Assembly (NCBI RefSeq): GCF_028776105.2
Contig: NZ_CP145606.1
Coordinates: 620,001 to 684,000 of the forward strand
Source: Neisseria leonii
GTDB lineage: Bacteria > Pseudomonadota > Gammaproteobacteria > Burkholderiales > Neisseriaceae
Direction: 5' to 3'
DNA length: 64,000 nucleotides
Shown: piece by piece, positions 8,705 through 18,209 of the stretch
Position numbering within the stretch: the first letter of the stretch is position 1
Layout: each line of letters starts with the position of its first letter
Translations under genes and position numbers: made by a program
Notes under the pieces: model-generated
Databases searched by the model: none
Seen by the model: only the letters and a program-made list of their open reading frames with translations
What the model was told of the DNA's origin: nothing

Positions 8705-9541
8705 TCAGAAAGCGCTCCGCGCCGTTTTCCCGTGTTGCAGGCTCTGCTCAAAGTTCTCCAACACCGCCATTTCAAAACGGCTGAAACCCGCCCGCTCGCG
8801 CGCGTCCAGATTGACATAGCCGCGGAAAATAAACAGATCGTAGCGCGACAGCAGACGGCGGAACAGCGCCATCGGTTCCAGCCCGCGTTCGCGGCACAGA
8901 TATTGATACCAATGATTGCCGGTTTGGACATGGCCGACTTCGTCGCGGTAAATCATGTCCAGCACCCCGCAGGTGGCCGTGTCGCCCTTTTGCGCCACCT
9001 TGGCGCGGATGGCGGGGGTAACGTCCAACCCGCGCGCTTCCAGTACGCGCGGCACCAACGCCATACGCAGCAGCGGGTCGTAAGCGGTTTTGTAGGCCAT
9101 ATCCCACAAATGGCCGTGTGCCTCAAAATCGCCGTAGTCGAAGCCGTGTGCGCGCAGGCGGTCGCGCATCGCTGAAAAATGCCGCGCTTCTTCGGCGGCC
9201 ACCGTCAGCCAGTCGCGGGTAAACGCAACCGGCAGACGGCGGAAACGGTAGGCCGCGTCCAGCGCGAGATTGACTGCGTTAAATTCGATATGGCAGATGG
9301 CGTGCAGCATGGCGGCATAGCCTTCGGGCGTATTCATTTTGCGCGGGGTAACCGCCGAGGGCGGCACCAGCACCAAACCGTCGGGCAGCCCCGCATAGCG
9401 GAAATCGGCCGCCGCCGTCTCGGCATCGCGGCCTGAGCGGATCTCCGCCGCCAACGGCCGCAGCTGCCCGGCCAAACGGCATTTTTCATCGGCATCGCGG
9501 CAGAGCAATGCAGTCAGAATATCGGCATAAACAGCCTTCAT
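8705..9541 (-). CDS. DUF455 ferritin-like domain protein
   Basis: A 278-residue protein with the ferritin-like (DUF455) pattern of paired metal ligands: HAICHIEFNAVNLALDAAYR, then EEARHFSAMRDRLRAHGFDYGD, then YRDEVGHVQTGNHWYQ. The E..H and E..H pairs would form a di-iron site. The role is unknown; members resemble tRNA-modifying MiaE-like di-iron hydroxylases in fold only. ATG 9541 is preceded by GAAAGGAAAT; an upstream in-frame start at 9574 has no such site. Confidence 0.75.
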   Translation of the reverse strand: MKAVYADILTALLCRDADEKCRLAGQLRPLAAEIRSGRDAETAAADFRYAGLPDGLVLVPPSAVTPRKMNTPEGYAAMLHAICHIEFNAVNLALDAAYRFRRLPVAFTRDWLTVAAEEARHFSAMRDRLRAHGFDYGDFEAHGHLWDMAYKTAYDPLLRMALVPRVLEARGLDVTPAIRAKVAQKGDTATCGVLDMIYRDEVGHVQTGNHWYQYLCRERGLEPMALFRRLLSRYDLFIFRGYVNLDARERAGFSRFEMAVLENFEQSLQHGKTARSAF

Positions 9542-9576
9542 GGGGATTTCCTTTCGCCGCCAAGCATAGCACAAAG

Positions 9577-9620
9577 CCTTATATATTACAGGTCCGAAGG
9601 AACTTCACAAAACTTCACAG
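9577..9620 (+). repeat. 44-bp dispersed repeat, copy 1
   Basis: The stretch starting CCTTATATATTACAGG and ending AAAACTTCACAG recurs at 26997-27040 with 3 differences in 44 bases. Shorter, decayed relatives start at about 16160 and 31570. All follow gene ends or uptake-sequence hairpins. Confidence 0.65.
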
Positions 9621-9907
9621 TGCTTTTGAACCGCAGTCAGGATGACCGGTTCAGCCCGGTTCGAATTCCTTTATTTATTATCCGTTACAACCCAAAGAAC
9701 CCGACTCTGTCTGTGCCCAAGTCCTCGTCTTGACTGCCGTCAAAGGCGGTGCCGGTAAAACTTTCTGTCAAGAAAATGATAAAATCACGCTTTTCAGACG
9801 GCCTGCGGTTTAAATAAATGTCAATATTCCGGCGGTCCAAACGCAAAAGCCGCCACGTTTTCACGGACTTGATACAGTTTACACAAATTAGCTGCCGCCC
9901 CCGCCCC

Positions 9908-9935
9908 TTGCCGTATACGGCAAAATCCCTATACT
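9908..9935 (+). promoter_or_regulatory. Candidate sigma-70 promoter for lolA
   Basis: TTGCCG (9908-9913) and TATACT (9930-9935) are separated by 16 bases and lie about 30 bases upstream of the lolA start codon. Confidence 0.35.
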
Positions 9936-9964
9936 GCCGCCCATCGTCAGAAACGAAAGGAATC

Positions 9965-10588
9965 ATGATGCGACACCCTGCTTTTACCCAACTGCTGACC
10001 GCCGCCGCGCTGGCCGCCGCTTTCAGTACCGCGCAGGCCGGTGCCGTCGATGCACTGAAAACATTCAATGCCGATGCAGACGGCCTGAGTGGCAGTTTCA
10101 CGCAAACCGTCCAAAACAAAAAACGCACGCAGACTTCGTCCGGCACGTTTCAAATCCAACGCCCCGGCCTCTTCAAATGGGAATATACCCGCCCGGGCAG
10201 ACAGCTGATTATCGGCGACGGCAAAACGGTTTGGCACTATGATGCCGAACTGAAACAGGCCGTCAAATCCGACCAGAAACAGGCCATCGGCAGCAGCCCC
10301 GCCGCCATTCTGGCCGATAAATCCGCATTGGATACCGGCTACACCCTGAAAGAAGACGGCTCAACCGACGGTGTCGATTATGTGCTGGCCACGCCCAAAA
10401 GCAGCAATGCGGGCTATAAATCGATCCGCATCGGCTTCAAAGACGGCCAACTGGCCGCCATGCAGTTGCAGGACAGCTTCGGCAACCGCACACAAATCCG
10501 ATTTGCCAACCTGAACACGCAACCCAACCTGTCGGCCTCGCAATTCCGCTTTACCCCGCCCAAAGGCGTGGACGTGATGAGCCGCTGA
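9965..10588 (+). CDS. lolA: Outer-membrane lipoprotein carrier protein LolA
   Basis: A 207-residue periplasmic chaperone that ferries lipoproteins from LolCDE to LolB. An N-terminal signal peptide (about 24 residues, ending AQA) precedes the mature LolA fold, with GSFTQTVQNKK, FKWEYTRPGRQLIIGDGKTVWHYD and a QDSFGNRTQI segment near the end, all typical. ATG 9965 has GAAAGGA at 9954-9960; a second ATG at 9968 is equally placed. A longer open frame to 9818 lacks a ribosome site and would bury the signal peptide. An uptake-sequence hairpin terminator follows. Confidence 0.93.
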   Translation: MMRHPAFTQLLTAAALAAAFSTAQAGAVDALKTFNADADGLSGSFTQTVQNKKRTQTSSGTFQIQRPGLFKWEYTRPGRQLIIGDGKTVWHYDAELKQAVKSDQKQAIGSSPAAILADKSALDTGYTLKEDGSTDGVDYVLATPKSSNAGYKSIRIGFKDGQLAAMQLQDSFGNRTQIRFANLNTQPNLSASQFRFTPPKGVDVMSR

Positions 10589-10608
10589 ATTCCTTTGCCG
10601 TCAAAAAG

Positions 10609-10642
10609 GCCGTCTGAAAACACCGTATCGTTTTCAGACGGC
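10609..10642 (+). terminator. Uptake-sequence hairpin terminator after lolA
   Basis: GCCGTCTGAAAAC (10609-10621) pairs with GTTTTCAGACGGC (10630-10642), followed by TTTT. Confidence 0.7.
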
Positions 10643-10883
10643 TTTTAAGGTATTGCTCAAAAAATCTTATTTTTCGGAATCTGACCTCGGCTCTTATCAC
10701 CGTTTTTTTGTGCCGGTGTCCGATCGATACCTGTATGATAGTGATGGTCATGCCCGCCATCTTTCCGATTTTTTCCATAAGAAAAAGATTTTACCAAAGA
10801 GACTCATCTGATACCCCAATCGATTAAGAGTTAATCAAATATCCAATCAACCAGCTTAAAATCAGGTTTATGGATATGCCGAT

Positions 10884-11690
10884 TTAACGAAAACCAACAC
10901 GATGTGTGATTTTGCTTTTTATGTTCAATATCTGTTTCAGCACACGCATCAGTTCCCGCTTGATTTTGTAAATTAGAGTAGGTTTTGGCTTTGTGGATTG
11001 TTCCAAGGCTGCTTGCCGGTTAAATCTGACTCTTCGGTCTTGTTCCAGATTGCTGGTGTAGATTTGAAAATGTTGTTTGTTGGGCAGCAGATTGGTTCTG
11101 TCTGATTGTATACACAAAGCGGGCGTGAGTTGGTAGACATTGAGCTTATCTAGTGCAAATTCAAATAAGAAGTGATCAACGACTATCGGTTGCCGTGTTT
11201 TGGCAATTGCCAATAAATCACGACAAGCCTGCCGGCTTAAAATATAGCCGGCTGTCCCTGCATGGCACTGCTGCAGCTTTCGTAAAACTCTGCCATCATG
11301 AACGGGCAGCCGCTGTTTTTGCATCAGCACTTGGGGGTTAAAAAATTCAAGTTTGACAACATCAATGGCGGCATCAAGCCAGTTATCTTGGGCGAGGATT
11401 TGGGCAGCATTATCTCCAAGATAAATATCATCTTCAAAAATGGCGATATGCTCAAGATGAGTATCAATACAGTGCTGCCACAAACTTAAATGACTAAATA
11501 GACAAGCCAGCTCGCCTGCGGTCAGATTTGCACCTTGAATATCAAGACCGAATTGCTTGGCTAAAAGCGGTACTTGGCTGGGTGTGATGGCATCAAAAAA
11601 CTCAAATGCAATGCCTTGTTTGCCAAATTCATCACAAATGTGCTGACGGCGTTCGTGCGAGCTTGTCAGGCTGATGACGTAGTTTTTCAT
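10884..11690 (-). CDS. Glycosyltransferase family 25 (LgtB/LgtE-like)
   Basis: A 268-residue GT25 enzyme of the lipooligosaccharide galactosyltransferase type. Visible motifs are the opening YVISLTSSHERRQHI, GELACLFSHLSLW, the metal-binding IFEDDIYL and GTAGYILSRQA, and a basic C-terminal tail (KIKRELMRVLKQI) suited to membrane attachment. It is AT-richer than its surroundings and lacks internal uptake sequences. It stands alone next to gene remnants, suggesting transfer or a leftover of a larger glycan locus. The sugar acceptor cannot be told. ATG 11690 has only a weak GGA upstream. Confidence 0.85.
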   Translation of the reverse strand: MKNYVISLTSSHERRQHICDEFGKQGIAFEFFDAITPSQVPLLAKQFGLDIQGANLTAGELACLFSHLSLWQHCIDTHLEHIAIFEDDIYLGDNAAQILAQDNWLDAAIDVVKLEFFNPQVLMQKQRLPVHDGRVLRKLQQCHAGTAGYILSRQACRDLLAIAKTRQPIVVDHFLFEFALDKLNVYQLTPALCIQSDRTNLLPNKQHFQIYTSNLEQDRRVRFNRQAALEQSTKPKPTLIYKIKRELMRVLKQILNIKSKITHRVGFR

Positions 11691-11740
11691 AAAATTTATC
11701 CGCTTAATGATTTGATTTATTTATAAAATCATGCCATTTT

Positions 11741-11914
11741 GATGATTTTGTACCCATTTGTCAAACGTTGCCTACAAGGCGGCCCGATGCCATACACTTT
11801 GATGATTCAAAACCCATCGAGGCACAAGTTGATGGCTGGGCGGATATTGTGCATTTTCATTTTCTGTATCAAGGCGAGCTAAACACGCCGTTTGTCTGCA
11901 CAACGCATAATTAG
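11741..11914 (+). pseudogene. Glycosyltransferase (GT4-like) N-terminal fragment
   Basis: A 57-codon open stretch without a start reads VPICQTLPTRRPDAIHFDDS, then a segment ending ADIVHFHFLYQGELNTPFVC and TTHN, then a TAG. The pattern of a D.ADIVHFH strand followed by TPFVCTTHN resembles the acceptor-domain part of family 4 glycosyltransferases. There is no start codon, no ribosome site and no downstream catalytic half, so it is read as a remnant. Confidence 0.4.
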
Positions 11915-11988
11915 TTTTTCATGGTATGCTGGGAGGTGAGCCAAAAAATGAGCTGATTTGCGATTCTTCTGCGTTGTTATTTCCTTTG

Positions 11989-12110
11989 CTAAACTATGAG
12001 GTATTTAGTATGTACCATAAGCGGCGCAGCAGCTGTAATGGCAATACCAGCAGCCATACCGCCACCCTACCTGAAATAGCTCCTGCTTTTTGCGCATCAT
12101 CTTCCAGCAT
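11989..12110 (-). pseudogene. Frameshifted Gly/Ala-rich bacteriocin-like peptide gene
   Basis: On the minus strand ATG 12110 follows GAAAGGGGAATT and reads MLEDDAQKAGAISG. One base out of register the message continues GGGMAAGIAITAAAPLMV and HTKYLIV to a TAG at 11989-11991. The combined peptide has the glycine/alanine-rich helical look of class II bacteriocins. A one-base deletion near 12070 would explain the break. Recognition is tentative because the peptide is short. Confidence 0.3.
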
Positions 12111-12174
12111 AATTCCCCTTTCTATTTGATATCCCGATTGATGAAAATATTACCGCCTGATTTTTGCCCAAAAT

Positions 12175-12354
12175 ATGCGCCAGCTGAGACAGCTTAAAAA
12201 AATGTCGCAGGAAGAATCGGCCTTTGAAACAGATGTCAGTAAAACCTATATCAATGAAATGGAAAAAGGCAGCCGCGCGGTTTCCATTGATGTGATGGGA
12301 AAAATTTCCGAAGCATGACAAGTGTCCTTGAATCAGTTAGTCAAAAAAGATTGA
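12175..12354 (+). pseudogene. XRE-family helix-turn-helix regulator, truncated by a stop
   Basis: From ATG 12175 the frame reads MRQLRQLKKMSQEESAFETD, then VSKTYINEMEKGSRAVSIDV and MGKISEA, stops at TGA 12316-12318, and continues in frame QVSLNQLVKKD to 12352-12354. The first part is a clear HTH_3 domain (K.MSQEE...VSKTYI.E.EKG.R). The internal stop falls where homologues continue (EAL.VSLNQL), so a nonsense change has shortened it. Confidence 0.55.
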
Positions 12355-12465
12355 ATCAAAATAGCGGAATAGATTGAGCCGTCCGAAACCAGTTTCCGGA
12401 CGGCTCGATTGATGAAGTCTGCTTTTTTTCAAACTGTCATACTGAATAGAACTCAGCAATCTGTA

Positions 12466-13845
12466 TTACGCCAATAATTTGCGCCAGCGTTGCACTTGAA
12501 AGCGCACCTGCTCGGGGGCGGTGCCGCCCAAATGGTTGCGGGCGTTGAGACTGCCTTCCGGTGTCAGTACGCCATAAACGTCTTCAGTAATCAAATCCGA
12601 AAAACCGCGCAGTACCTCAATCGGCAGATCGCTCAAATCCACTCCCTCCTGATCGGCATGGCGTACAGCCAAAGCGACAACTTCGTGCGAATCGCGGAAG
12701 GGCATGCCTTTTTTCACCAGATAGTCGGCCAAATCGGTGGCGGTGGCAAAACCCTGCATCACGGCTGCACGCATATTTTCAGGTTTGACGGTTACGCCGC
12801 GCATCATATCGGCATAAATGCGCAGGGTGTCGATCAGCGTATCCACGGTGTCGAACAGCGGTTCTTTGTCTTCCTGATTGTCTTTGTTGTACGCCAGAGG
12901 CTGTGCCTTCATCAGCATCAGAAGCGCGGTCAGATGGCCGATGACGCGCCCGCTTTTGCCGCGCACCAATTCCGGCACATCGGGGTTTTTCTTTTGCGGC
13001 ATAATCGAAGAGCCGGTACAGAAGCGGTCGGCAATATCGATAAAGCCAAAGCGCGGGCTCATCCATACAATCAGCTCTTCGCTCAAACGGCTCAAATGCA
13101 CCATTACCAAAGAGGCGGCAGCGGTAAATTCCACGGCAAAATCGCGGTCGGACACAGCATCGAGCGAGTTCTGGCAGATTTGCTCGAAACCGAGCAGGTC
13201 GGCGGTAATTTCACGGCGGATCGGATACGTGGTGCCCGCCAGCGCGGCCGCACCCAAAGGCATACGGTTTACCCGTTTGCGGCAGTCGGCCATGCGCTCG
13301 AAATCGCGGCCGAGCATTTCCACATAAGCCAGCATATGATGGCCGAAACTCACCGGCTGCGCCACTTGCAGATGGGTAAATCCCGGCATGACGACTTCGG
13401 CATTTTGGTCGGCCAAATCCACCAATGCACTTTGCAGGTCGCGGATTAAGTGCTGAATACCGCTGATTTGGTCGCGCAGCCACAGACGGATATCGGTGGC
13501 GACTTGGTCGTTGCGGCTGCGGCCGGTGTGCAGGCGTTTGCCCGCGTCGCCGATTTTGTCGGTCAGACGGCGTTCGATATTCATATGCACATCTTCCAAA
13601 TCCAGCGACCACGGCATATGGCCGGCTTCAATGTCTGCCAGAATCTCGGCCATGCCGTTCTGAATTGCCGCCAAATCCTGCGCACTCAATACGCCCGCCT
13701 GATGCAGCATGCCGGCGTGTGCCAGCGAGCCTTGAATATCCCATTTGGCCAAGCGTTGATCGAAATCGACCGAACCGGTGTATTTTTTGACCAATTCGCT
13801 CACCGGCTCGTTAAAACGGCCGGACCAAGTTTTCTGTCCGCTCAT
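12466..13845 (-). CDS. argH: Argininosuccinate lyase
   Basis: A 459-residue cytosolic enzyme that splits argininosuccinate into arginine and fumarate, the last step of arginine synthesis. The superfamily signature [12 protein letters not shown] (around residue 280) is intact, with [13 protein letters not shown] at the start, [13 protein letters not shown] and [13 protein letters not shown] typical of ArgH. Two adjacent ATGs (13848, 13845) follow AAGGA; the second has better spacing. An uptake-sequence hairpin separates it from trpS upstream. Confidence 0.95.
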   Translation of the reverse strand: MSGQKTWSGRFNEPVSELVKKYTGSVDFDQRLAKWDIQGSLAHAGMLHQAGVLSAQDLAAIQNGMAEILADIEAGHMPWSLDLEDVHMNIERRLTDKIGDAGKRLHTGRSRNDQVATDIRLWLRDQISGIQHLIRDLQSALVDLADQNAEVVMPGFTHLQVAQPVSFGHHMLAYVEMLGRDFERMADCRKRVNRMPLGAAALAGTTYPIRREITADLLGFEQICQNSLDAVSDRDFAVEFTAAASLVMVHLSRLSEELIVWMSPRFGFIDIADRFCTGSSIMPQKKNPDVPELVRGKSGRVIGHLTALLMLMKAQPLAYNKDNQEDKEPLFDTVDTLIDTLRIYADMMRGVTVKPENMRAAVMQGFATATDLADYLVKKGMPFRDSHEVVALAVRHADQEGVDLSDLPIEVLRGFSDLITEDVYGVLTPEGSLNARNHLGGTAPEQVRFQVQRWRKLLA

Positions 13846-13869
13846 CATCTGTTCCTTATATTGATCGGG

Positions 13870-13911
13870 AGGCCGTCTGAAAACGGCGTTTATCGGATTT
13901 TCAGACGGCCT
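13870..13911 (-). terminator. Uptake-sequence hairpin between trpS and argH
   Basis: AGGCCGTCTGAAAA (13870-13883) pairs with TTTTCAGACGGCCT (13898-13911) directly at the end of trpS. Confidence 0.6.
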
Positions 13912-14931
13912 TTAAGCCGTTTTCAGGCTGCGTATGCCCACGGCATCGCGTACTTCGTCCAACAATCCGCGTGCCTGCGCACGGGCTTTCTGTGCACCCG
14001 CCTGTAAAATATCTTCGATTCGGCCGGGGTTGTCCATCAATTGCCGGTAAATTTCGCGCTTGGGTGCCAATTCCGCGTCCAACTTCGCGCCCAGCAGTTT
14101 TTTCGCCTCGCCCCATGCCAGACCGTCGGCCAACATCCGGGTAAATTCGGCGGTTTCTTCCGGCGTGGCAAAGGCTTTGTAAATCTCGAACAGCGGGCTT
14201 TCATCGGGCTGCTTCGGCTCGCCCGGCTCTTTCAGGTTGGTCACGATTTTGTTTACCGATTTTTGCAGCTTCTTGCTGTCTTCAAACAGCGGAATCGTGT
14301 TGCCGTAGCTTTTCGACATTTTGCGCCCGTCCAAGCCCACCAGCAGTTCCACGCCTTCGTCAATCTTGGCTTCGGGCAGCACGAACAGCTCGCGGCCGAA
14401 GCGGTGGTTGAAGCGGGCGGCAATATCGCGCGCCATCTCCACGTGCTGAATCTGGTCGCGCCCCACCGGCACATCGTTGGCCCGGAACATCAGAATATCG
14501 GCCGTCATCAGCACGGGATAGCTGTACAGACCCATTTCGATTTGATGGTCCTGATCGTCCTGCCCGTTGTCCAAATTGGCCTGCACGGCGGCTTTATACG
14601 CATGGGCGCGGTTCATCAGGCCTTTGGCCGTGATACAGGTCAGAATCCAGTTCAATTCCAAAATTTCGGGAATATCGCTTTGGCGGTAAAACGTGGTTCG
14701 CTCGGGATTGAGGCCGCAGGCCAGCCAAGTGGCGGCCACGGCACGGGTCGATTCGTGAATCATCTGCGGATCGTGGCATTTGATGATGCCGTGGTAGTCG
14801 GCCAAAAACAGAAACGATTCGGTATCGGCCGCCTGTGTGGCACGGATGGCGGGACGGATGGCACCGGCATAATTGCCCAAATGCGGAATGCCGGTGGTGG
14901 TAACACCGGTCAGGACACGTTTTTTGCTCAT
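13912..14931 (-). CDS. trpS: Tryptophan--tRNA ligase
   Basis: A 339-residue class I aminoacyl-tRNA synthetase. The HIGH-equivalent is [12 protein letters not shown] near residue 15 and the KMSKS loop is [10 protein letters not shown] near residue 205. The start [20 protein letters not shown] at 14931 is preceded by AAGGAATT; an upstream start at 14961 is less likely. It is divergent from ruvB, with about 140 bases between them. Confidence 0.95.
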   Translation of the reverse strand: MSKKRVLTGVTTTGIPHLGNYAGAIRPAIRATQAADTESFLFLADYHGIIKCHDPQMIHESTRAVAATWLACGLNPERTTFYRQSDIPEILELNWILTCITAKGLMNRAHAYKAAVQANLDNGQDDQDHQIEMGLYSYPVLMTADILMFRANDVPVGRDQIQHVEMARDIAARFNHRFGRELFVLPEAKIDEGVELLVGLDGRKMSKSYGNTIPLFEDSKKLQKSVNKIVTNLKEPGEPKQPDESPLFEIYKAFATPEETAEFTRMLADGLAWGEAKKLLGAKLDAELAPKREIYRQLMDNPGRIEDILQAGAQKARAQARGLLDEVRDAVGIRSLKTA

Positions 14932-15072
14932 CGCAGAATTCCTTTTCATGCGCGGCGGCAAAACAGCGTTTTCAGACGGCCTGCCGGACGCGGGTTTCGG
15001 TTAGGCGGCGATTGTAGCAGAAGCGGCACAAGATTTCAGGTATCATAACGCTTTGCCTTTGATTTTTCCGCC

Positions 15073-16104
<1,032 letters not shown>

Positions 16105-16121
16105 AACGCATACCTGCACCA

Positions 16122-16163
16122 AAGGCCGTCTGAAAATGCCGATAGCGGTTTTCAGACGGCCTT
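16122..16163 (+). terminator. Uptake-sequence hairpin terminator after ruvB
   Basis: AAGGCCGTCTGAAAA (16122-16136) pairs with TTTTCAGACGGCCTT (16149-16163). Confidence 0.65.
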
Positions 16164-16406
16164 ATCTATTACAGGCTCTTATGCCGAATGCGCCCAAATA
16201 GTCCGGATACAGAAAGCATAACAAGCATAAATTGTTAGGGGAATAGCCGACACAGCTGATCCAACCTGCCGATTTTCCCGCTTGCCCGACACCTCCTTTG
16301 TTTACCCCGCCGCAACCCGTCAATCAACAGGCCGAAAACCCGACAAAGGTCCATTTTAATTTTCATTGAACAATTTGACCAGCTGATAATTTGATAAGGA
16401 TTTTCC

Positions 16407-16598
16407 ATGAACATGAAAACATTATGGGCAGGCATTTTCACCCTTGCCGCACTCTCTTTAACCGGCTGTGCCAATCCGGTAACCGAATTGCGCGGCATCG
16501 GCACGGCCGCCAAAAATTCGGCCGTTACCCGGGCCAAAATGGAAGCAGGCATGAGAGCTTCCGAAGCCACAGGTAAAATTTTAGGATCAAAATACTGA
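16407..16598 (+). CDS. Small putative lipoprotein
   Basis: A 63-residue protein with a lipoprotein signal: a short basic start, hydrophobic core and the lipobox LTGC with Cys22. The mature part of about 42 residues is Ala/Thr/Lys-rich (TAAKNSAVTRAKMEAGMRAS) and probably helical. AAGGA lies 6 bases upstream and a strong terminator follows, so it is a single-gene unit. The function is unknown. Confidence 0.7.
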   Translation: MNMKTLWAGIFTLAALSLTGCANPVTELRGIGTAAKNSAVTRAKMEAGMRASEATGKILGSKY

Positions 16599-16610
16599 TT
16601 GACTGTTTCA

Positions 16611-16633
16611 GGCGGCCTAAGGCCGCCTTTTTT
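16611..16633 (+). terminator. Rho-independent terminator of the lipoprotein gene
   Basis: GGCGGCC-TAA-GGCCGCC (16611-16627) is followed by six Ts. Confidence 0.85.
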
Positions 16634-16713
16634 GCTTTCACCGCGGTCCGTAAAACCGGCGTCCGCAGTCCTATATGCCAAATTCCCGGGTGCATTATAT
16701 CTACCTGATAAAT

Positions 16714-16740
16714 AAAAAAAGGAAACCGCCAAGGGTTTCC
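16714..16740 (-). terminator. Rho-independent terminator of infC-rpmI-rplT
   Basis: Read on the minus strand, GGAAACC and GGTTTCC form a 7-bp stem followed by seven Ts (plus-strand A-run 16714-16720), 36 bases past rplT. Confidence 0.8.
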
Positions 16741-16775
16741 TTCCATGTATTTCAAACTGTCTGCCTGATATTGAA

Positions 16776-17132
16776 TCAAGCCAAAGCAGTTTTGGCTTTT
16801 TCAACCAATTGGGCAAAAGCGGCTTTGTCGAAAACAGCCAGATCAGCCAATACTTTGCGGTCGATTTCAATGGCGGCGCGTTTCAGGCCGTTCATGAATT
16901 TGCTGTAAGACAAACCGTTTTCGCGTGCACCGGCATTGATACGCACAATCCACAATTGGCGGAACTGGCGTTTGCGCTGACGGCGGTCGCGGTAGGCATA
17001 TTGACCGGCCTTCATCACCGCCTGTTTGGCAACACGGTAAACGTTTTTACGACGACCGCGGTAGCCTTTGGCTAACGCTAATACTTTTTTATGACGGGCA
17101 CGTGCGGTTACACCGCGTTTTACGCGTGGCAT
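16776..17132 (-). CDS. rplT: 50S ribosomal protein L20
   Basis: 118 residues, highly basic, opening [20 protein letters not shown] and ending [14 protein letters not shown], the normal bL20 sequence and length. AAAGGAG precedes ATG 17132. It follows rpmI by 13 bases in the conserved infC-rpmI-rplT order. Confidence 0.98.
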   Translation of the reverse strand: MPRVKRGVTARARHKKVLALAKGYRGRRKNVYRVAKQAVMKAGQYAYRDRRQRKRQFRQLWIVRINAGARENGLSYSKFMNGLKRAAIEIDRKVLADLAVFDKAAFAQLVEKAKTALA

Positions 17133-17145
17133 ATTCTAAACTCCT

Positions 17146-17343
17146 TTAAGCGTAGGGCAACATTTTGGCAACAGCAGCCAAATCGCGCTCGTGAACCATA
17201 GCGGTACCGCGCAGCTGGCGTTTGTTTTTGGTGGTTTTCTTGGTCAGAATATGGCGTTTAAACGCATGGGCGCGTTTGACACCACCGTTACCCAGTACTT
17301 TAAAGCGTTTTTTCGCGCTCGACTTGGTTTTCATTTTCGGCAT
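17146..17343 (-). CDS. rpmI: 50S ribosomal protein L35
   Basis: 65 residues, [20 protein letters not shown] opening and typical bL35 length and composition. GGAG precedes ATG 17343. It sits between infC and rplT. Confidence 0.98.
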   Translation of the reverse strand: MPKMKTKSSAKKRFKVLGNGGVKRAHAFKRHILTKKTTKNKRQLRGTAMVHERDLAAVAKMLPYA

Positions 17344-17478
17344 GGAAAAACTCCGTTATTTATTAGATAAGGCATAAGGGGACTGTTGAACAGTGCTTGA
17401 AACCCGAATGCCACGATTTTCTGCCGCTGAAATCACATTCCGCCGCGCGGCAAAACGGCGAAATACGGGATTATACGC

Positions 17479-18000
17479 CTACTTCTTTTTCGGCGCAATC
17501 ATCATCACCATCTGGCGGCCTTCCATTTTCGGAAACGACTCCACCACAGCCACTTCGGCCAACTCTTCTTTGATGCGCTCCAACAATTGTGCGCCCAACT
17601 GCTGATGTGCCATCTCGCGGCCGCGGAAACGCAGGGTAACTTTCACTTTGTCGCCGTCTGCCAAAAAACGGTTGATGTTGCGCATCTTGATCTGATAATC
17701 GCCCTCGTCCGTACCCGGACGGAATTTGATTTCTTTAATCTGCACCTGCTTCTGCTTTTTCTTGGCTTCGTCGCGCTTTTTCGCCTGCTCGTATTTGAAC
17801 TTGCCGAAATCCATCAATTTACAGACCGGCGGTTTGGCAGTCGGCGAAATCTCCACCAGATCCACATCCTGCTCTTCAGCCAAGCCCAAGGCCTCTTTGA
17901 GCGGTACCACACCGAGCTGCTCGCCGGCTCCACTGATTAAACGCACTTCTTTGGCCGTAATTTCGCCGTTGATGCGTGCTTCGCGTTCTTGTGCGATGAT
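17479..18000 (-). CDS. infC: Translation initiation factor IF-3 (non-ATG start)
   Basis: IF-3 prevents premature 30S-50S joining and proofreads start codons. The conserved N-terminus [20 protein letters not shown] can only be obtained from an ATC (18000 or 17997) or the ATT just before it, placed behind GGGAG; there is no ATG. With ATC 18000 the protein has 173 residues, the normal length, through [31 protein letters not shown] and [13 protein letters not shown] to the end IAPKKK. infC of E. coli starts with AUU, which lets IF-3 repress its own synthesis; the same logic likely applies here. The first ATG-like codon (17946) would cut off the N-terminal domain. Confidence 0.93.
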   Translation of the reverse strand: MIAQEREARINGEITAKEVRLISGAGEQLGVVPLKEALGLAEEQDVDLVEISPTAKPPVCKLMDFGKFKYEQAKKRDEAKKKQKQVQIKEIKFRPGTDEGDYQIKMRNINRFLADGDKVKVTLRFRGREMAHQQLGAQLLERIKEELAEVAVVESFPKMEGRQMVMMIAPKKK

Positions 18001-18209
18001 AATTCTCCCGTATCGGATTGCTTTATTTAGAGGCCGTCTGAATCATCTGGCAACAGCCCCGCTGAAAAATTCCGCTATTGTAAACGGTTTTTAAGAAACT
18101 TGAAATGCCTTATCCGATTCAGGCGGCCTCGGGTTCGCCCTGTCTGTCGGATACAGACAGCCTGAAAGACTCGACAAGCACTCAGGCCGGATCGGATGCG
18201 GCCGGGCGT

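Larger units (their letters stand above)
9542..9964. other. Intergenic region upstream of lolA
   Basis: This 423-base gap holds a dispersed 44-bp repeat (9577-9620), an uptake sequence near 9795 and a candidate lolA promoter (9908-9935). I see no convincing gene in it. Confidence 0.6.
11691..12465. other. Gene-poor AT-rich stretch with three gene remnants
   Basis: No intact gene is evident in these 775 bases. Three decayed pieces are listed separately: a glycosyltransferase fragment, a bacteriocin-like peptide on the minus strand, and a truncated XRE regulator. The rest shows nothing I recognise. Confidence 0.6.
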
